Source: Coffea arabica | Lineage: Eukaryota > Streptophyta > Magnoliopsida > Gentianales > Rubiaceae | Length of the DNA: 64,000 nucleotides | Direction: 5' to 3' | Assembly: GCF_036785885.1 (NCBI RefSeq) | Contig: NC_092310.1 | Location: 3,906,001 to 3,970,000 of the forward strand | In this document: positions 58,410-64,000 of the stretch, in pieces | Layout: every line of letters starts with the position of its first letter | Numbering within the stretch: the first letter of the stretch is position 1 | Translations under genes and position numbers: made by a program | Notes under the pieces: generated by a model | What the model saw: the letters and a program-made list of their open reading frames with translations, nothing else | The model's database searches: none | Told to the model about the DNA's origin: nothing

Positions 58410-59007
58410 TTACATTAACAGTGTGTATAACATTAATCCAAATAATCAACATTACGTATACTATTTATGCATTTCTTGATTCTACGTGTTTTGGTACAAC
58501 TTCTTCTTCTTTTACCTCTTTTGGTGAGAAATGTTTCTGCCATATTTTGGTTCTCTTTTGTTAATCAAAGGATAAGAATTGACGAGAAAGTATTGACTTT
58601 AAATAGATTATGAATCTCTTTCTATAGGACAATTGTTGATGATTTATGTACATACATTACACTTAAAAGTTCTATTAACACGTTTCCTTTAGTTCATTAG
58701 TAATTTTTTAAGTAACTTGCTCCCTCTCAATTGCCAAAGTTGATTTATAATATCTTGTAATTTTGACTTAATTCGGTTCATCAGAGGTTCTTTTCCTAAT
58801 CTTTTTTAAAGATAAGTAAGATAAATTGATGGATTCTGCGTTTACCTGAAAAATAAAAAGGAAAAGAAAGTACGGAGAGCTAAAATGCAATGCACCCCAG
58901 ATCTGACTTCGGAGGTCCCCTCCCTTTTTTTCCCTTCTTTTTTTTTTGGGCTGTAAATTCAACCTGCTCTGTTTTTTAGTGCTGGTGTCAACATGTAGGT
59001 GAAATGA
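58410..59007. other. AT-rich spacer
   Basis: No gene or repeat boundary recognised. The 86-codon minus frame at 58768-59028 has no domain. Confidence 0.35.
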
Positions 59008-60027
59008 GGGCCTGTTTGGAACCCCCAAGTTTTTTCCAGGTTTATATACTACTAGTTTTTTTGATAACTTTTGTTACAAAAACTCTAAAGAATTTATCAA
59101 AATTTTTAACCTACAAACTTAAAAAAATTTTCCCTTCAACTTTTCTAATACACAAAAAATTTCCGAAAAACTTTTCTTGAGAGAGAGAACTTTTCTTCAT
59201 TGGCATCAGAGAGTTCTTTCTTCTGGTGAACTTTCCCTTCAACTTCTCCCACGGTCTGGCACCAGAGGGAAAAGTTCTCCAACAAAAAATTTCCCTGCAA
59301 CTTCACCAGCGGCATCAGAGAGCGGATTATTAAACTTGAGGAAAGGTTTGACTTTTCTTTTTTTTTTTTTAAACTTAAGGCGAGGGTAGCTGGGCAAGGG
59401 GGAAGGGGGGAAGACGGGGAGAGGGAAAATTGCAACAAAAATAAAAAGTTTCTGTACCTGACCTGTCCAGCAAGAGATGGAGAGAAGAGGGGAGGAGAGG
59501 GAGAGGGAAAATTGAAAAAAAAAAGTTTATGTTGCTCCCACCTCTGCCAGCAGGGGAAGCAGCGGCGGCGAGGGAAGGGCAGAGGGGAGGAGAGGGGGAG
59601 AGGGAGAGGGAAAATTAGAAAAAAAAAAAAAAGATTTCTGCTGCTGCCTCCCCTGCAGGTAGGTGAAGCAGTGGCGGGCGAGGGGGAAGGGTAGAGGGGA
59701 GGAGAGGGGGAGAGGGAGAGGGAGAAAAGAGGTGGTCCTGAATCTGTTGCTTGGGTAGAGATAAAATGCAAAAAAAAAAAAAAAAAAAAAAAGCCTTGAA
59801 TCTGCCGCTTCATTGGCAGCTTCGAGAGAGGGAACAGGGGAGGGATGGGGGAAGGGGCAGGGAGAAGAAGCGGGAACGGAGGAAAGAAAAGAAAAAAGAA
59901 AATGTAAGAAAGAAAATGAAAAGGAAAAAAAGTTTTTTCTCTTACAAAAATTTTTCTACAATTTCTACACTGATCGACAATAAAATTTTAGATAAATTTT
60001 AAAAAAACTCAGATTCCAAACGAGGAT
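59008..60027. mobile_element. hAT-like MITE with reiterated purine-rich core
   Basis: The left end GGGCCTGTTTGGAACCCCC and the right end GATTCCAAACGAGGATAAAC (inverse: CTCGTTTGGAATC) form the 'GGGCCTGTTTGGA' terminal signature of a common plant MITE family. Between 59385 and 59900 about four degenerate copies of a roughly 100-bp purine-rich module (GAGGGGGAGAGGGAGAGGG, an A-run, then GCTGC...CAGCAGG and GAAGC) are in tandem. The long Ser/Pro/Phe-rich minus frame here (59145-59813) is a by-product of these repeats. No transposase. Confidence 0.6.
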
Positions 60028-60884
60028 AAACTAATCAACAGATTAGTTAGCAGGACAAAAAAAGAAATATTTTTGGATGGAGACTACAGATTAATTCTTT
60101 TTTCCTTTATAGAAGGTTTAACATTTTGATTTAATTTATGGATGGGAAGAATTAACAATTTTTTTGGTGAAATATTTGTGGAATCAGACTCTGTTGTGAT
60201 ATTCTGGCATTATTCTGATTTCAAGGCAACCTAAGCTTGGTGAACAAGCAGCCAAAGATGTCCTCCTGATTAAACAATCAAAGAATATTGTTGTTCATGG
60301 ACTGTTATTGTTATTATTTTGGGGTCAAATCGTTCATGGTCTATTTTAGTCATTGCAATTCTTGGTTTTCAATACCGTGTATAAGCTACTTTGTTGCTCT
60401 CCCAAGTTTCAAGGTTCCTTCACAACCCCAAAAAATACCGTGCATAAGCTACTTTGTATACCAATTTTAATCCCCGGACTTCAAAATTTAGAAGCCAGAT
60501 GACAGCAAATCAATGGTCTCTTATCAAAAGTTACGAAAATAAAAATATGGATAATGTTACTATGACTTTCAAAGATTATTTTATTGTATATTAATCCCAA
60601 ATTTAACTCTTATCAACAAGACACTAAATTAATCAAAATTTTACAAACTAATCACTTTTATATGCATGTACCTATATAAATTATGATGTATGGTATTGCT
60701 ATTTTGTATATAACTCGAAAATTTTGTTATTATCCTTACACATATTTTTTAAACTTTTTCCAAAAATAGTAATATAATTCATGAAGTACGATAAGTCAAA
60801 AGTTTATTACATGCCTTGTACAATTGAAAAGTATGAGTAATTTTTGAATTATTTTGAAGTGTACGAAAAACATAAGTAGGACGT
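60028..60884. other. Spacer without recognised features
   Basis: AT-rich sequence. A duplicated stretch (AATACCGTG.ATAAGCTACTTTG) occurs near 60381 and 60436. No coding sequence supported. Confidence 0.4.
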
Positions 60885-61885
60885 TTAGTGTTACTATTAT
60901 TTTCCTCCTTAACGTTACTTTTTTAATCACTTTATCTAGGGATGGCAATGGGGGCGGGTGCCCGCTCACGGGGCGGGGGGGAATTTTTTCCCCCCGCTTA
61001 GAAACGGGGCGGGGGGCGGGGGAGTATACCCCCACCCCGCCACCCGCAAAACAAAAAAAAAATAAAAAATATATATATATATATATAAATGACTATATAT
61101 TATATGTAAGTTAATTAGTTATAAACTTATGATAATGATATTATTAGTTAGATGTATTATATAATGTATATTAGTTTATGTAATATAATTGATATTATCA
61201 ATTATATGACTAATTATACATGTCTACTAATAGAATTTATTAATTAGTTATACTAAATTTACTAATACATTTATACTAAATTTCTAATTACACTTAATAG
61301 AATAACACTTTTTTCTCAAAAAAAGCACAAACACAATGATGAATTAGTGATTGCATTTGTACTAAAAGTGAAAATTTGACTATTTTAGTTATATTTATTT
61401 CATCATATTGGATTGTATTCAAATAACTTCTGTTTGATTGTTTTTATGAGTTTCAATTGTAAAATTACAATGAATAATAATTTGGTGATATGTTGATATT
61501 TTAGTACTTGATTATTTATTAAAATTTAATTATAATAAAATTATATAGTAAAATTTTATTAACCCCGCGGGGGAAGCGGGGCAAGGCGGGGCGGGGCGGG
61601 GCGGGGGACGAGGGAGGGGTCCCCCGCCCCAACCCCGCCCCGTTGCCAACCCTAACTTTACCCCCAAGACTAACGGTCAAACTTAAAAGATTTTGTTAAT
61701 TCAAGTGAAGAGATATGTTTAGTCTTTAACATTATCATCACTTTAACCAATAAACTATAGTTATCAATTGACCCCCTAAAGTTATTTTCTAGACAATTTA
61801 GCTCCTAAAGTAATATGATAATATTAGATTCTTCATTATTTTCTTTCTTTGCAAAATCTAATTTTCTGTCATTTTCTGACCCTTA
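60885..61885. repeat. Fragment of the TTATCACTTTACC Mutator-like family, split by a hAT element
   Basis: 60890-60936 (CCTCCTTAACGTTAC, TTAATCACTTTA) and 61655-61880 (CTTTACCCCCAAGACTAACGG, TATCAATTGACCCCC, GCAAAATCTAATTTTCTGTC) join across the inserted hAT element. They match the arm and inner sequence of 22642-27231. The far right end is missing, so the copy is truncated. Confidence 0.65.
60937..61654. mobile_element. hAT-type non-autonomous element, TAGGGATGGCAA family
   Basis: Starts TAGGGATGGCAATGGGGGCG and ends CCCCGTTGCCAACCCTA. Target octamers ACTTTATC (60929-60936) and ACTTTACC (61655-61662) match at seven of eight positions, and the host sequence is recognisable on both sides, which fixes the borders. 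GC-rich subterminal tracts enclose an AT-rich 500-bp core. Related to 737-1645. Confidence 0.8.
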
Positions 61886-62515
61886 CCCCCAGCATATTAG
61901 TGGCTACCCGTTGAGATAGGGTCGAGTCAACGACATCCATTTCGCCCCGTTTATCATTTAATTTTTTTTAAAAAATAATTATACTAATTTAATTTTGTAT
62001 TTTACATATTTATCTAAGATTTAATAATTTTTTTAAAAAAAAATCTCCCTCCAAGAAACAAACATGCAAAGAGAATATAAGAAAAAGGAAAAAAAAAATT
62101 AAAAGGATTCAAAATCAATGAAAATTTAAAATAAATACTACATTTTTTAAATATATATTCCACATTAATTAAACTCTTTTCTCAAAAACATAAGATCATG
62201 ACCTCTATAAATGAATATTGTAAACAAATTATAGTCTCCCATATTTATAATGCAATTTGTTCAATGAAATTGCTTATTTAGTTCTAAAAATATTATTTTG
62301 TAGTATGTGTATAAAAATAAAAAAATATATGTCCGGCGGGTCGTTTACCTGCTGGTTTTTTATTATGTGATTCTAACCTGCCTCACATCTAAATGGATAT
62401 CCAACCCTCTTTTGACCCGGTCAAATAATATGGATCGAATATCCTAATTTTCGAATCAAACCGGATCAGATATGGTGGATTTTTTAATTAGCAGATATTT
62501 TTGCTCACCCCTAAC
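61886..62515. repeat. Possible truncated MITE
   Basis: Right part has GTCCGGCGGGTCG, ACCCGGTCAAATAATATGG and a terminal GCTCACCCCTAACG, typical of hAT-like MITE ends (inverse AGGGGTGAGC). The left end is not preserved clearly (CTACCCGTTGAGATAGGG near 61905 may be its remnant). No gene. Confidence 0.3.
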
Positions 62516-64000
62516 GTCGATACCCAAAAAAAAAAGAGTTACTTGAAGATTCTACTTTTCCAATCTAGGGCAATCCTGAATTCTCAAAGCTTTAATATTT
62601 GGTAATCTATATCCAAATTTGACGAAAACTTGCCTGGTATACTAACACAAGCCAGCCATAGAAACTTGAGGTCTTGGCATGGATACAGTCTAAGCATGGT
62701 CCAACATCTAGTGATTTTTTACCACAAGCAAAGAATTCCAGGCAAGCTGCTTCGACTATAAGCTATCTATCCATCTCGAGTAGACAAGTGAGCCATAAAT
62801 CTGCTTAAGATTTTGAAGCTTAGTCACAATAAGATCTTTCATGCCAAAACAGTAGTCATGTTCCAAGATTGCAATCAATTGACAACTCGAAATGATATCC
62901 TGGGACATTACCTGATCTAAGCATGTCCCAGAAGAGACACAGTTGTTTGAGACACTAGTAGTAGTACATTATTTTCTTATTGGATTCTAGTTTTAAGCAG
63001 CATTGCTAATATGTAAATCTACGAGAGAATTTGCTCCAAGAACTATCTGAGGCAAATTATAAGAATGGATATGGATTTGGATTTTGCTGCACCACTTTCT
63101 ACAGCATTTTTCATCCGTCTTTCAGCAATGGAAGCCAAAACTACATTAGCAGATGAAAATTCCTGCTCAACTCAAGCTTAAAAGTTTCTACCTTACCTAT
63201 TTTCTGCTTCTTGTACACCAGCAAGGTGCGGTCCGTGTATTTAAAGAACTTCATGCATCTCTCTTTCTTTGTTACAGGATCCTACTGGTGATATCATTTT
63301 GTTTTCAATTCCTTAAAAAAGAACAAGCTATTATTGAGTTCCAAAGTCGGGTGTGCACATTGCTCAACCATGCCTGAGAAAAGATGTTGGTTTTGGCTGC
63401 ATCTTTGGTAGTGAGAAGAGAGGCTATATGTTGTATAATGTCTTCCGCCAATTCTATAAGGACCTCAGAGGTCTGCCATTGATAGATGGATAGTTAAAAG
63501 ATTCTAAAACTGCAGCAAACAGTCAAGAGGTAGAAAACAATGACATCTTCTTGGCTAGGACACTATAGGGTATTTAAGCATTACAAATTAGTTCAATAAT
63601 TACAATTTCCTAGAAATCTGGCCTAGAGAGTCCTGGATGAAGATTCCCTTTGGATTAGTGAATTTGCTGCAACTAAAATTTCAATGTTTGTGGCACAAAT
63701 TCAAATAGGACTCAACCAGGGAAGAAGAAGAAAAGGAGGGAAACTAGAGTTACCTCTGTACTGCTCCTATTTTTTTTTTTTTTTTTCCAAATTAAAGCAT
63801 TTAAAAGATCAGAGACAATAATTTCGATGTGAAACCAATTTTACTTTTTGAAGAAAAGCCAATTCAGGGTATTGTATTGTTTCTGGTATGTTACATGTAT
63901 TGTGGATGGGGACTTTGCACTTCTCAATGTTTGTTTCCTATGCTCAAATGCAGAATTGACCATTCAACTGCTGTTTTAAGTCTAAACTTTCCAGGAGCTA
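62516..64000. other. Right-hand end, no recognised gene
   Basis: Less AT-rich, low-copy-looking sequence. A 74-codon plus frame (63153-63377) has no domain I know. A T run is at 63771-63787. It may be part of a gene that continues beyond the window, but I cannot support an assignment. Confidence 0.3.

Noticed and set aside
59145-59813. 222-codon minus-strand frame rich in Ser, Pro and Phe.
   Set aside because: Produced by tandem purine-rich repeats and poly-A runs inside a MITE.

Overview
This is a eukaryotic nuclear window from a flowering plant, most likely a eudicot. The evidence is a CC-NBS-LRR disease-resistance gene, plant-type Ty1/copia and Ty3/gypsy LTR elements, Helitrons, hAT and Mutator-like elements, an L1 tail, very AT-rich spacers and GT-AG introns. 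An asterid is plausible, but the sequence alone does not fix the species. Gene density is very low and most of the window is nested transposons.

Layout. 0-6.5 kb: AT-rich DNA, a hAT-type element (737-1645), the C-terminal exon of an AIF-like oxidoreductase (2337-2530, minus) and a second MITE-like element (4899-5884). 6.6-13.8 kb: a dead NLR gene on the minus strand, cut into two halves by a 3473-bp Helitron (8140-11612) whose empty site can be read exactly. 14.77-22.05 kb: a complete non-autonomous Ty3/gypsy element with 1366-bp LTRs, a tRNA-Asp primer site and one gag-derived ORF. 22.64-27.23 kb: a Mutator-like element with long terminal inverted repeats and a perfect 9-bp target duplication, carrying a decayed hAT element with transposase. 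27.6-34.8 kb: two more Mutator-like MITEs, microsatellites and a palindrome. 34.8-41.2 kb: a minus-strand LTR element whose left LTR holds a 3.19-kb solo LTR of another family. 41.2-46.2 kb: local duplications, a short spliced reading frame that may be the N-terminal stub of a Helitron-type gene, and an L1 LINE tail. 48.0-53.5 kb: a second Helitron related to the first, with a copia element inside it. 53.88-57.85 kb: the one clearly intact protein gene, a CNL-type NLR on the minus strand. 58-62.5 kb: hAT and Mutator-type MITEs, one nested in another. 62.5-64 kb: nothing recognisable.

Reading it as a whole: this is an NLR locus with one intact and one dead paralogue in the same orientation about 44 kb apart, the space between them filled by successive transposon insertions. 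Several insertions are dated relative to each other by nesting and have readable target-site duplications.
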